From Lachnospiraceae bacterium (lineage in GTDB: Bacteria > Bacillota > Clostridia > Lachnospirales > Lachnospiraceae): a stretch of 38,160 nucleotides of DNA. Below the pieces are notes generated by a model. It searched no databases, was not told the DNA's origin, and saw only the letters and a list, made by a program, of their open reading frames with translations. Shown here piece after piece: positions 1 to 7,482 of the stretch. Location of the stretch: assembly GCA_024698715.1 (NCBI GenBank), contig JAILRA010000081.1:1-38160 (forward strand). Direction: 5' to 3'. Within the stretch, counting starts at the first letter, position 1. Every line of letters starts with the position of its first letter. Made by a program: the position numbers and the translations under genes.

Positions 1-247
1 TGATGCGTTAAGGATAATAAGTAAAAACGGCATAGACATTCTTCAGGTCGCTCATCACGGCTCTTCAATCAATACAAACGATCAAGAGTTTTTAAGTGTC
101 ATAAAGCCAAAATTCGCTGTGATCTCCTGCGGTTTTAACAACTCATACGGGCATCCCCATACGGAGACTCTTGAAAACCTCAATCTGGTCGGAAGCCGTA
201 TATTTCGCACGGATCAAAACGGGTGCGTTTCAATCCTTTTGAAGTGA
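1..247 (+). CDS. comEC: ComEC/Rec2 competence protein, C-terminal end (partial)
   Basis: The reading frame is open from base 2 and stops with TGA at 245-247; the start lies outside the window. The 81 visible residues carry the metallo-beta-lactamase-like end of ComEC: the QVAHHGSS motif, followed by a YGHPH motif in the segment that normally closes the domain. ComEC forms the membrane channel for DNA uptake in transformation, and its MBL domain is thought to degrade the non-transported strand. Order comEC then holA is common in Firmicutes, which supports the call. Only the tail is visible, so integrity of the gene cannot be judged. Confidence 0.85.
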   Translation, partial: DALRIISKNGIDILQVAHHGSSINTNDQEFLSVIKPKFAVISCGFNNSYGHPHTETLENLNLVGSRIFRTDQNGCVSILLK

Positions 248-297
248 TGGATCCATAACCGTTTACATCAAATAAAATCCACTTTTTTGCTAAATTA

Positions 298-306
298 TGG
301 TACAAT
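298..306 (+). promoter_or_regulatory. Extended -10 promoter of holA
   Basis: TGG followed by TACAAT (301-306) forms an extended -10 element; no good -35 is seen 17 bp upstream. A start about 7 bases after the hexamer would fall on or next to the A of the holA ATG at 313, and no Shine-Dalgarno sequence lies between them. Confidence 0.5.
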
Positions 307-312
307 AATCAC

Positions 313-1458
313 ATGGAAAAAATCAGAGAACAGATAAAACAGAATACATTGGATCACGCGTATCTTCTCTATGGAACAGAACAAAAGGTCGTAAAGATTT
401 ACAGAAACAAACTTCTGACTGCTCTGATGGGAACCGATTCTCTTGAAATTCTGAAACAGGATCTTAATTTCTCTTATTTTTCAGGTTCGACCGTTGATCT
501 GGATGAGGTTGCGACAATGGCTTCAAGTTATCCTTTTCTCGGAGAAAAGAGAGTTATCCTGGTTGAGAACAGCAAAGCTTTTTCAAAAGAATGCAATGTT
601 TTGGCGGATTGTATCAGAAATCTTCCGGAAACGACATATATTATTTTTGTAGAGAACACAATAACGGATAGAAAAAAGCCTAAAAAGAAGGAAGCCGATC
701 CGGAAAATACTGATTCAGGTTCAGATAAAACGGATTTAGATTCGGAGAATGCGGATTCCGGTTCAGATAAAGAAGATTCGGATTCGGGCAAAAAAGTCCT
801 GTATAAGGCGATAAAAGAAGTCGGGCATATAGCCAAGATAGATGCACAGCCCAGAGAATTTGTTGAAAATTGGGTAATTAGAACGGTTTCGGAATCCGGG
901 AAAAAGATATCCAAAGCAGCATTCGATATACTGCTGGAACGAACAGGTCTTGACCTTATGCGTATCGAAAACGAACTGGATAAACTCATTGCTTATAAAG
1001 GTGATGATACGGACATAAAAGCGGATGATGTGATCGCACTGGTAACAGAAGATCCCAAGGATCAGGTGTTTAAGATGATAGAGGCGATGGCCGAAAGAAA
1101 TACCGGACTGGCGATGCATTATTATCTGGATCTGCTTGAATTAAAATGCAGTCCGCAGAGAGTTTTAAGTCTCATAGAACGTCAGATGAGAATTCTCATT
1201 CAGGTTAAAGATCTGCGAGATAAAGGATTTACCTCTGATTTTATAAGGGAAAATGTTAAAGAAATCAAAGAAATCAAAAAGGATTATAAAACAAAGAAGT
1301 ATATTGTTGATAAATACTTAAAGCAGGCCTCAAAGTTTTCCAAAAAGGAAATTTCGGACTGCCTGACAGATTGCGTTGATCTCAATCTGAAATCCAGAAC
1401 GGGAGCACTTACCGACAGAATGGCGGCAGAACTGATCATCGTCAAATATTCTCAGTGA
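313..1458 (+). CDS. holA: DNA polymerase III delta subunit HolA
   Basis: HolA is the clamp-loader subunit that opens the sliding beta clamp. The N-terminus (HAYLLYGTEQ), the FVEN strand of the AAA+ core, the LYKAIKEVG segment and the C-terminal collar helices with QMRILIQVKDL match the family. At 381 residues it is about 40 longer than usual. The excess is an acidic Ser/Asp/Glu insert at about residues 123-160, placed where relatives have a short loop before LYKA. It contains two tandem 14-codon repeats (703-744 and 745-786). No ribosome binding site precedes the ATG, so the mRNA may be leaderless. It follows comEC as in other Firmicutes; rpsT, often next to it, is absent here. Confidence 0.93.
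   Translation: MEKIREQIKQNTLDHAYLLYGTEQKVVKIYRNKLLTALMGTDSLEILKQDLNFSYFSGSTVDLDEVATMASSYPFLGEKRVILVENSKAFSKECNVLADCIRNLPETTYIIFVENTITDRKKPKKKEADPENTDSGSDKTDLDSENADSGSDKEDSDSGKKVLYKAIKEVGHIAKIDAQPREFVENWVIRTVSESGKKISKAAFDILLERTGLDLMRIENELDKLIAYKGDDTDIKADDVIALVTEDPKDQVFKMIEAMAERNTGLAMHYYLDLLELKCSPQRVLSLIERQMRILIQVKDLRDKGFTSDFIRENVKEIKEIKKDYKTKKYIVDKYLKQASKFSKKEISDCLTDCVDLNLKSRTGALTDRMAAELIIVKYSQ
703..786 (+). repeat. Two tandem 42-bp repeats inside holA
   Basis: Units 703-744 and 745-786 encode ENTDSGSDKTDLDS and ENADSGSDKEDSDS, so 11 of 14 residues are identical. The length is a multiple of three, so copy-number change would keep the frame. Confidence 0.8.
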
Positions 1459-1486
1459 TTGTTTTAAGCGGAGTAAGTTTACTGAA

Positions 1487-2413
1487 ATGAAAAAATGGCT
1501 TGGAATTATAATGTTGTTTCTGACGGCGTTCATTTGGGGAACCGCATTTGTTGCACAAAGTGTCGGAATGGATTATGTCGGACCGTTTACGTTTAATTTT
1601 GCGAGATATCTGGTGGGCTCGCTTGTTCTCGTCCCTTTTGTGATATTTAATTTTTCATCAAAAAAGAAGACGAAACAAAATGAGACAGGCGGAAGCGATA
1701 CCAAAAAATACATGAAATATACTGTTTTCGGCGGAATAGGCTGCGGCATACTTTTGTGTATTGCGAGCAGTCTTCAGCAGTTTGGTATAATGTATTCGAA
1801 GGCAGTCGGAAAGGCCGGTTTTCTGACGGCACTTTATATTATTCTCGTGCCGGTGATTGGTTTGTTTTTTAAGAAAAAGGTCAGTGCACTGATATGGGTC
1901 TGTGTGGTGCTTGCTACCATAGGACTTTATCTTATCTGCGTGAAGGAAGGTTTTGTATTTGAGATCGGCGATATATTCCTGATCTTATGTGCACTGGTTT
2001 TTTCCTTCCACATAATGTTTATAGATTATGTTTCACCCAAAGGTGACGGCGTTACAATATCATGTATTCAGTTTCTTGTGGCGGGAATCCTTTGTCTGAT
2101 ATGTGCGGTTTTTACCGAAAAGATTGTTATTCGTGATATCATTAAAGGGTATATCCCGATCCTGTATGCGGGAGTAATGTCATGCGGAGTGGCATATACA
2201 TTCCAGATACTCGGACAAAAATACGTCGAACCCACAAAGGCTTCGCTGATCCTGTGTCTTGAATCGGTTTTTGCAACGCTCGGCGGCTGGGTCATACTTC
2301 ACGAAGTTTTGACCATAAAGGAAATGATAGGGTGTGTGATCGTTTTTATCGCGATCATACTTGCACAGTTTGTTCAGAAGACAACGAAAACCGAAACGGA
2401 GACTGCTTATTAA
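1487..2413 (+). CDS. DMT superfamily (EamA) transporter
   Basis: A 308-residue integral membrane protein with about ten hydrophobic segments arranged as two EamA repeats. It shows the typical opening FLTAFIWGTAFVAQS, the end of repeat one (SKAVGKAGFLTALYIILVP) and the end of repeat two (VEPTKASLILCLESVFATLGG). Members export or exchange metabolites such as amino acids, but substrate cannot be deduced from sequence. It starts 28 bases after holA with a distant GGAG (1470-1473), so it is probably co-transcribed or weakly translated. The C-terminus is a short polar tail rich in Thr/Glu. Confidence 0.9.
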   Translation: MKKWLGIIMLFLTAFIWGTAFVAQSVGMDYVGPFTFNFARYLVGSLVLVPFVIFNFSSKKKTKQNETGGSDTKKYMKYTVFGGIGCGILLCIASSLQQFGIMYSKAVGKAGFLTALYIILVPVIGLFFKKKVSALIWVCVVLATIGLYLICVKEGFVFEIGDIFLILCALVFSFHIMFIDYVSPKGDGVTISCIQFLVAGILCLICAVFTEKIVIRDIIKGYIPILYAGVMSCGVAYTFQILGQKYVEPTKASLILCLESVFATLGGWVILHEVLTIKEMIGCVIVFIAIILAQFVQKTTKTETETAY

Positions 2414-2467
2414 ACTCAAAAATGCCGATATAAACTTTTGTCGATTTTTGTAAATAAAGGGGAAAAA

Positions 2468-3703
2468 ATGGATTATTCAGGATTTATCAATGAATTCAAC
2501 GGAATATTAAAAAAATCAATCACATTATTACTTGGAGCGGTATGTGTGTTATCGCTTACAACAAGTGTCGCATGCACAAATGCCAAAAAGGTTGAAGACT
2601 ATCCCGAATCCGAAATCGAAACTCCGGCGGAAAATGAAGATCCTGAGGTGTCTGAGGTTGAAATAAGGGATGATTCGGAAGATGATCTGACAGAATTGCT
2701 TTCCGAGTTTGATTCTCTTAAGGAAAGAGGCAGTTATACTTACAATCCGGTGATCGTTCATCCCGTATATAAGCAGGAAATAAAAAACAATCCCAAAATA
2801 ATCAGAGCAGCAAAAATAATCCTTCAGGCGGTTTACGACTGCGAAACGGAATTTACTTTATCAGGTGAAGATGAATGCTCGCAGGATGAATTTAATCTTG
2901 CAAATAATCTTGCTCAGTTTTCGAGTCCGATGTCAAGTGCGGTAACGATAGAAAGGATCGATGAAGAAAATTACAGCATCATTTATTTTCCCACATATGT
3001 GTCAGATAATGACGGTAATTCTGCAGATGCGGGAGTTTCCAACCCGTACGGCTATAAGATCGAAGGCGGAGTAAGCCCCGAAGAAGCCGCCAAAAGATTT
3101 GCGGAATATGAAGATTATGTAACAGAGATTATCAACAGAAACCTTACGGATAAGGATGATTCCATGCAGAGGGCGGCGAAGATCTATAAGGCACTTATTG
3201 AAGATCTTGAACTGGATTACGGCGATGAAGAAGACAGTACAGAAGAAGTCGACCCGGCTGCAAATTATCTGATGACGATCAATACCACATCCATCGATAT
3301 ATTCAATTCAAAAAAACTTACTCCGACACGCTTTGTTGAACTCTATCAATATATCATGGTACAGCTTAATGTGGATTGTATTGTGATCGGAGCGAACGGA
3401 CAGTATCAGGAACAGCCTTTTGAGACATTGAACAGTATGTTGAGCAATCCTCAGGCGGGATGGTTATGGCCCATAATCACAGTCGGTGAAAATTCATATA
3501 ATTGTGATATTATGATGGATAAAGTTGCTCTTGACGATCAGAGAAAATCTTTCGAAGAATATGAGTCCGATCTTTTGTATTTCGGAATGAGTGATAAAAA
3601 GAGAGAGGAGTCATATATAAGTTCTTTTAAGATTCCGCTTCAGTCACTTAATCCGATGAAACAGCAGGGAATCCCCGAATGCAAAGAGGATTATAAACAA
3701 TAA
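2468..3703 (+). CDS. Secreted lipoprotein-like protein, degenerate transglutaminase-like fold
   Basis: I place the start at 2468, not at the upstream in-frame codon 2438, because AAAGGGGAAA directly precedes it; this gives 411 residues. The N-terminus has a hydrophobic segment ending in SVAC, an imperfect lipobox, followed by a long acidic linker, so it is probably an exported lipoprotein. The C-terminal half resembles the last half of transglutaminase-like domains: a helix before QLNVDCIVIG, then WPIITVGENSYNCDIMMD, which aligns with the family's W-x-x-V-x-x-x-G-x-x-Y-x-x-D-x-x-x-D pattern. The positions expected for catalytic Cys and His are Pro and Leu. A clear paralogue lies at 26012-27211 on the other strand. 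Function unknown. Confidence 0.75.
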   Translation: MDYSGFINEFNGILKKSITLLLGAVCVLSLTTSVACTNAKKVEDYPESEIETPAENEDPEVSEVEIRDDSEDDLTELLSEFDSLKERGSYTYNPVIVHPVYKQEIKNNPKIIRAAKIILQAVYDCETEFTLSGEDECSQDEFNLANNLAQFSSPMSSAVTIERIDEENYSIIYFPTYVSDNDGNSADAGVSNPYGYKIEGGVSPEEAAKRFAEYEDYVTEIINRNLTDKDDSMQRAAKIYKALIEDLELDYGDEEDSTEEVDPAANYLMTINTTSIDIFNSKKLTPTRFVELYQYIMVQLNVDCIVIGANGQYQEQPFETLNSMLSNPQAGWLWPIITVGENSYNCDIMMDKVALDDQRKSFEEYESDLLYFGMSDKKREESYISSFKIPLQSLNPMKQQGIPECKEDYKQ

Positions 3704-3744
3704 GCCGGAGATAAAAAGACATGGCTCACGGGATTATTATTTGG

Positions 3745-3771
3745 AGGTTGTGCCGGAAAGCACAACCTTTT
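3745..3771 (+). terminator. Rho-independent terminator after the lipoprotein gene
   Basis: A perfect 9-bp stem, AGGTTGTGC (3745-3753) with GCACAACCT (3760-3768), closes a CGGAAA loop and is followed by a short T run. Confidence 0.8.
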
Positions 3772-3793
3772 CATATTAGATAATTATTTTAAA

Positions 3794-3831
3794 AGATACA
3801 TACAGGATACACGAAGGATACATGAAAGGAT
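3794..3831 (+). promoter_or_regulatory. Three GATAC repeats at 11-bp spacing before the response regulator
   Basis: GATAC occurs at 3795, 3806 and 3817, with a fourth partial copy (GGAT) at 3828. The 11-bp period equals one helical turn and is the usual arrangement of OmpR/PhoB-type binding sites. The repeats end about 30 bp before the start of the OmpR-type regulator at 3863, so autoregulation is plausible. Confidence 0.5.
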
Positions 3832-3862
3832 TATCCTTGATTCATAAATGAGGTTGGGTATT

Positions 3863-4540
3863 ATGAAGTACAGAATGCTCTGCGTCGAAGATGATTCGCA
3901 GATAAGGGAGATAATAGAAGATTATTTTACATCGCGAAAAGAAAATGAGTTTGAGTTCTTCAGCGCTTCCGACGGTCTTGCCGCCAGGGAAATGATAGAA
4001 GAAAACAAATACGACCTCATCCTTCTTGATGTAATGCTTCCGTACCTTGACGGTTTCTCAATCTGCAGACAGATTCGAAAGAAAAGCGATGTACCGGTCA
4101 TCTTTCTTACTGCGAGAACTCTGGAAGAAGACGTCCTTTTGGGGTTCGAAACAGGATGCGATGACTATATTGTAAAACCCTTTTCCCTTGCAACTTTATA
4201 TGCCAAGTGTATCGCCCTTTTAAACCGTACCAACGGAACGATTATTAATGAAAGTATTTCAGTCGGAAAGATTTCAGTCAATACAAACAGCATGGAAGTT
4301 ATTTCCGACGGAAAAAGGGTTGAAATGGCAGCAAAAGAATACGAACTGCTTTTATATCTTATGCGTCACAAAAACTGGGTTATCGGCCGCGAAACGCTTT
4401 TAAATGCCATATGGGGCTATGAATATGAAGGCGGTGACAGAGTGGTCGACAATCATATCAAGAAACTTCGTAAACTTCTGGGTGCAAGCGGAAACCAGAT
4501 CAAAACCGTCATTTCAAAAGGTTACAAACTGACCGATTAA
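3863..4540 (+). CDS. OmpR/PhoB-family response regulator
   Basis: The chosen start at 3863 is preceded by GAGGT with 8-base spacing; an in-frame ATG at 3848 lies upstream of it and has no such site. The 225-residue protein has a receiver domain with acidic pocket E9-D10-D11, phospho-acceptor D56 in LILLDVMLP, the switch Thr in FLTAR and Lys in DDYIVKPF. A winged-helix effector domain follows, ending in VDNHIKKLRKLL and VISKGYKL. It will activate or repress transcription when phosphorylated by the kinase encoded 15 bases downstream. The target genes are not evident beyond possible self-control by the repeats at 3794-3831. Confidence 0.93.
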   Translation: MKYRMLCVEDDSQIREIIEDYFTSRKENEFEFFSASDGLAAREMIEENKYDLILLDVMLPYLDGFSICRQIRKKSDVPVIFLTARTLEEDVLLGFETGCDDYIVKPFSLATLYAKCIALLNRTNGTIINESISVGKISVNTNSMEVISDGKRVEMAAKEYELLLYLMRHKNWVIGRETLLNAIWGYEYEGGDRVVDNHIKKLRKLLGASGNQIKTVISKGYKLTD

Positions 4541-4555
4541 TACGGAGGAAGCACT

Positions 4556-6250
4556 ATGAGAAAAACAAAAAGAAAATCATTTCTTCAGGTTTTCATATCA
4601 AAATTTTTAATATCATTACCGATAATCGCGTTGGTATTTATCATTACATTCGCATATATCAATTACCGCTCGGAATCATATGTTAAGGATACGAACAGAG
4701 ATAACGCGGATATGCGAATAAAAAATATTGAGGATATTTTAAAAGAGAATTCTTTTGAAAGCAAAAAGGAAAAAATAAAATATCAACTTAGTTTATATCA
4801 TGCTTTAACGACATCAATTTATCCGGGCTCGGATGCCATAGCTTATGTTGAAGACTCTGAAGGCAATATTATACTGGACGGAAGCAAAGGTTTGTTTCTT
4901 ATAGTTGTTCCGAAAAAAGAACATCGCGTTCCGGAGGATACACAATTTTATTACTGTGATCTAGAGTATCTGGAATCGCATCCCGAATTATCCGATATAT
5001 TGAAATTTGAAAGTGATTACTACAGTGATTCTGTTTTGGAATTTTTGATCCCCAGAACGATCATCGACTGCTATCCCGAAGTACTCGATGCATATGTGGA
5101 TCCCGAAACAAACGATCTTTATCTCGGAAAAATTTTACTTCCGTATGTAAAAACCAGGTTGGTACTGGGATACGAGTCATATGAAGATGAACGATACAAC
5201 ACTGATTTTGACGGCTTTTTCAAAATAGAATATATTGACTTAACCCCCGAATATGAAACAGGTTATTTAAAATATACAAATGATAAGGATAATCAGGTCA
5301 AGTATTTTGATGGTGATGAAGTAAGCGGCTTCACGATCCTGGCGGGAGGCTCCGACAGTATTAAGGAAGTTAAATCAAAGACATCTGCATTCGACCATAT
5401 GTCACGCATGACCAGAACCGTAACCGATGTTAACGGAGATACATATACTTTTCATTTCCTTTATAACGACAAATTCTTTAAAGCATTTGGTTCCGTATTA
5501 TTGATACTCGCTTTGATTTATTTATTTATCGACATATTGTTATGCCTGATCTTATCCAAAATATCATATGAAAAACTTAAAGGATTTTACAGAAATGAAG
5601 ATTATCGAAAAGCTTTGATGAGTTCCATGGCACACGACCTTAAGACTCCGCTTACGGTTATGTCAGGCTATGCACAGAATCTGAAAGAAAACGTTCAGGT
5701 TGATAAAAGAGAACATTATGTTGATGCGATACTTGAAAACACGGATTATATGAACGGCATAATCGTTGATATTCTCGCTCTTTCCAAACTGGAAGAATCA
5801 GGTGCTTCGGCTTCTGACGAAAAGACTGATTTCTGCGAGATCGCAAATGAATTAAAAGAAAAATATGCTCCGATGTTTTCGGAAAAGAATATCACGGTCA
5901 CAGTTGAAGGTTCATTTGTGAGAAAGGTCGGTAAGGCAACGGTAATGCGTGTAATGGACAATCTTCTGACCAATGCTTATAAGTATACAAAAGAAAACGG
6001 TTCGGTAAAGATTATCGGAAAAGATAAACCATTCAGCAGCCATTCTTTTACCATCGAAAATTCACCCGCCGAATCCGTTAACGTGAAACCCCAAAAACTC
6101 TGGGAGCCCTTTGTAAAAGGCGATGAAAGCAGATCAGAAAATAACGGTACTGGTTTAGGATTATCGATAGTCAAAAACATACTCGACAATCAGAGATTTA
6201 AGTCAAAGATCAATTATAAAAACGGGACTTTCAAAGTTATTATCAAATAA
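4556..6250 (+). CDS. Sensor histidine kinase
   Basis: The start has GGAGG six bases upstream. The 564-residue protein has one membrane segment near residues 14-36, an unusually long extracytoplasmic region of about 275 residues, a second membrane segment near 312-336, then a HisKA domain with H360 in SSMAHDLKTPL. The HATPase domain carries the N box (MDNLLTNAYKYT) and the G box (NNGTGLGLSIVKNIL). It should autophosphorylate and pass the phosphate to D56 of the regulator just upstream. The large sensor region has no motif I recognise, so the signal is unknown. The pair stands alone: no transporter or effector gene follows before the terminator. Confidence 0.93.
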   Translation: MRKTKRKSFLQVFISKFLISLPIIALVFIITFAYINYRSESYVKDTNRDNADMRIKNIEDILKENSFESKKEKIKYQLSLYHALTTSIYPGSDAIAYVEDSEGNIILDGSKGLFLIVVPKKEHRVPEDTQFYYCDLEYLESHPELSDILKFESDYYSDSVLEFLIPRTIIDCYPEVLDAYVDPETNDLYLGKILLPYVKTRLVLGYESYEDERYNTDFDGFFKIEYIDLTPEYETGYLKYTNDKDNQVKYFDGDEVSGFTILAGGSDSIKEVKSKTSAFDHMSRMTRTVTDVNGDTYTFHFLYNDKFFKAFGSVLLILALIYLFIDILLCLILSKISYEKLKGFYRNEDYRKALMSSMAHDLKTPLTVMSGYAQNLKENVQVDKREHYVDAILENTDYMNGIIVDILALSKLEESGASASDEKTDFCEIANELKEKYAPMFSEKNITVTVEGSFVRKVGKATVMRVMDNLLTNAYKYTKENGSVKIIGKDKPFSSHSFTIENSPAESVNVKPQKLWEPFVKGDESRSENNGTGLGLSIVKNILDNQRFKSKINYKNGTFKVIIK

Positions 6251-6272
6251 ACTAAAGAAATGACAAAAAAAG

Positions 6273-6312
6273 AAAAGTGTCGGATACCGGCGTGGTGTCT
6301 GACACTTTTTTA
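6273..6312 (+). terminator. Strong rho-independent terminator after the histidine kinase
   Basis: A 16-bp stem (6273-6288 with 6294-6309, two G-U pairs) closes a GGCGT loop. The A tract on the left and T tract on the right make it potentially active in both directions. Confidence 0.88.
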
Positions 6313-6321
6313 TGCTATAAT
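6313..6321 (+). promoter_or_regulatory. Extended -10 promoter (TGC-TATAAT)
   Basis: TATAAT at 6316-6321 is preceded by TG at the extended position and begins right after the terminator. It can drive the GNAT gene starting at 6377. The -35 region lies in the terminator stem and is poor. Confidence 0.55.
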
Positions 6322-6376
6322 ATTATAAGTGAATTTAAGGGGATACGGTATGCTCCGGTCCGGGAAAGGGGAAGTT

Positions 6377-6847
6377 ATGGATATTGTATATAAAAAACTG
6401 ACTGAGGATGAATTGGACAGAATAGTTAAAATGCGTATAGACCAGCTTACGGAGGAATATGTTTCCGAAGGAAAGACAGTTCCTGAAAATGTTGATCTTG
6501 AAACTTCGCTTTTTGATTTTTACAGAAAGAATCTGGCTGCCGGTACTTATGTTTCTTGGCTCGCTTTGGACGGAGATAAGATAATAGGTACGAGCGGAAT
6601 GTCTTTTGCTGAGAAACCGCCTTATTTTACATGTCTGACCGGAAGGGTCGGAATCTTGTCAAGTATGTATACGGATCCGAATTACAGAAGAATGGGAATA
6701 GCGACAAGGCTGCTTGATAAAGTGGTTGATGAAGCCAGAAGATACGGATGCGGAACGATATACATTACTGCTTCGAGTGTGGGTGTTAAACTCTACGAAT
6801 CATATGGTTTCAAGCATAACGGAAATTTTATGCAGTATTATTTTTAA
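6377..6847 (+). CDS. GNAT family N-acetyltransferase
   Basis: The start at 6377 follows AAAGGGGAAG; an in-frame upstream codon at 6329 lacks a ribosome binding site. The 156-residue protein has a GNAT fold, with the acetyl-CoA binding segment YRRMGIATRLLDKVV and the closing LYESYGF strand. It transfers an acetyl group from acetyl-CoA to an amine, but the substrate is unknown. It is probably a single-gene unit: it has its own promoter, and the next gene has a separate leader. Confidence 0.88.
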   Translation: MDIVYKKLTEDELDRIVKMRIDQLTEEYVSEGKTVPENVDLETSLFDFYRKNLAAGTYVSWLALDGDKIIGTSGMSFAEKPPYFTCLTGRVGILSSMYTDPNYRRMGIATRLLDKVVDEARRYGCGTIYITASSVGVKLYESYGFKHNGNFMQYYF

Positions 6848-6937
6848 TGCACAATCCATTTTATGATTAATGCAAAAAAACAAAAACTTAATGACCTGAT
6901 AATGATAAACTGAAACAAAATAATCGGAGGGGGAACT

Positions 6938-6970
6938 ATGACAAAAAGGTTTATAGGAGATAATAAATGA
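6938..6970 (+). CDS. Possible 10-residue leader peptide (MTKRFIGDNK)
   Basis: CGGAGGGGG lies just before the ATG at 6938. The frame ends with TGA at 6968-6970, overlapping the ATG of the next gene as ATGA. This is the geometry of translational coupling. The peptide has no run of one amino acid, so attenuation is not indicated. The downstream gene also has its own AGGAG inside this frame. Confidence 0.35.
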   Translation: MTKRFIGDNK

Positions 6971-7479
6971 GATTACGACCGTTCAACCTTGATAATGATT
7001 TTGATTCGATCAAAGACTGGATCACCGATGAAAGAACACATGCTTTCTGGTGTGCCAACCATACCGATTTCCCTTTGGAAAAAGAGGATTTTTCAACCCT
7101 CTTAAAAGAGATCGCGAAGATGTTTGGGGATGCTCCTTTTGTGGCAACTTCAGATGATGGTGTGGTTGAAGGATTCTTCTGTTACGGATTAAATTACGAA
7201 ACAAAAGAAGGTATGCTCAAATTTGTAATGGTGGACGGTTCGAAGCGAGGAATGGGACTCGGAAAAGAGATGCTCAAACTTGCGATAAAATATGCTTTCG
7301 AAATAACCAAAGCAGATGTCGTTCAGCTCATGGTCTTTCCGGAAAACGAAAGGGCCAAAAAGTGTTACGAGAGTTTGGGATTTGTCGAAAGAAAACTTAC
7401 TCCGGGTGCCTTTAAATACAAAGATGAAACATGGGGCAGATGCAACATGATCATCCGAAAAGAAGACTGGAAGGAATAA
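6967..7479 (+). CDS. GNAT family N-acetyltransferase
   Basis: A 170-residue GNAT protein. MRLRPFNLDNDFDSIKDWI is a typical opening, SKRGMGLGKEMLKLA holds the acetyl-CoA pyrophosphate loop, and CYESLGFVER closes the fold. AGGAG at 6955-6959 supports the start; the start codon overlaps the stop of a 10-residue upstream frame. Three bases separate it from the next gene, so the two form an operon. It is not obviously a close copy of the acetyltransferase at 6377. Substrate unknown. Confidence 0.9.
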   Translation: MRLRPFNLDNDFDSIKDWITDERTHAFWCANHTDFPLEKEDFSTLLKEIAKMFGDAPFVATSDDGVVEGFFCYGLNYETKEGMLKFVMVDGSKRGMGLGKEMLKLAIKYAFEITKADVVQLMVFPENERAKKCYESLGFVERKLTPGAFKYKDETWGRCNMIIRKEDWKE

Positions 7480-7482
7480 AAA

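Noticed and set aside
2414-2460. Terminator after the DMT transporter gene
   Set aside because: AAAAAT...ATTTTT flanks a poor, mismatched stem; it is too weak to call.
3848-3862. Upstream start for the first response regulator (MRLGI-)
   Set aside because: GAGGT with correct spacing serves the next ATG at 3863, where family alignment also begins.
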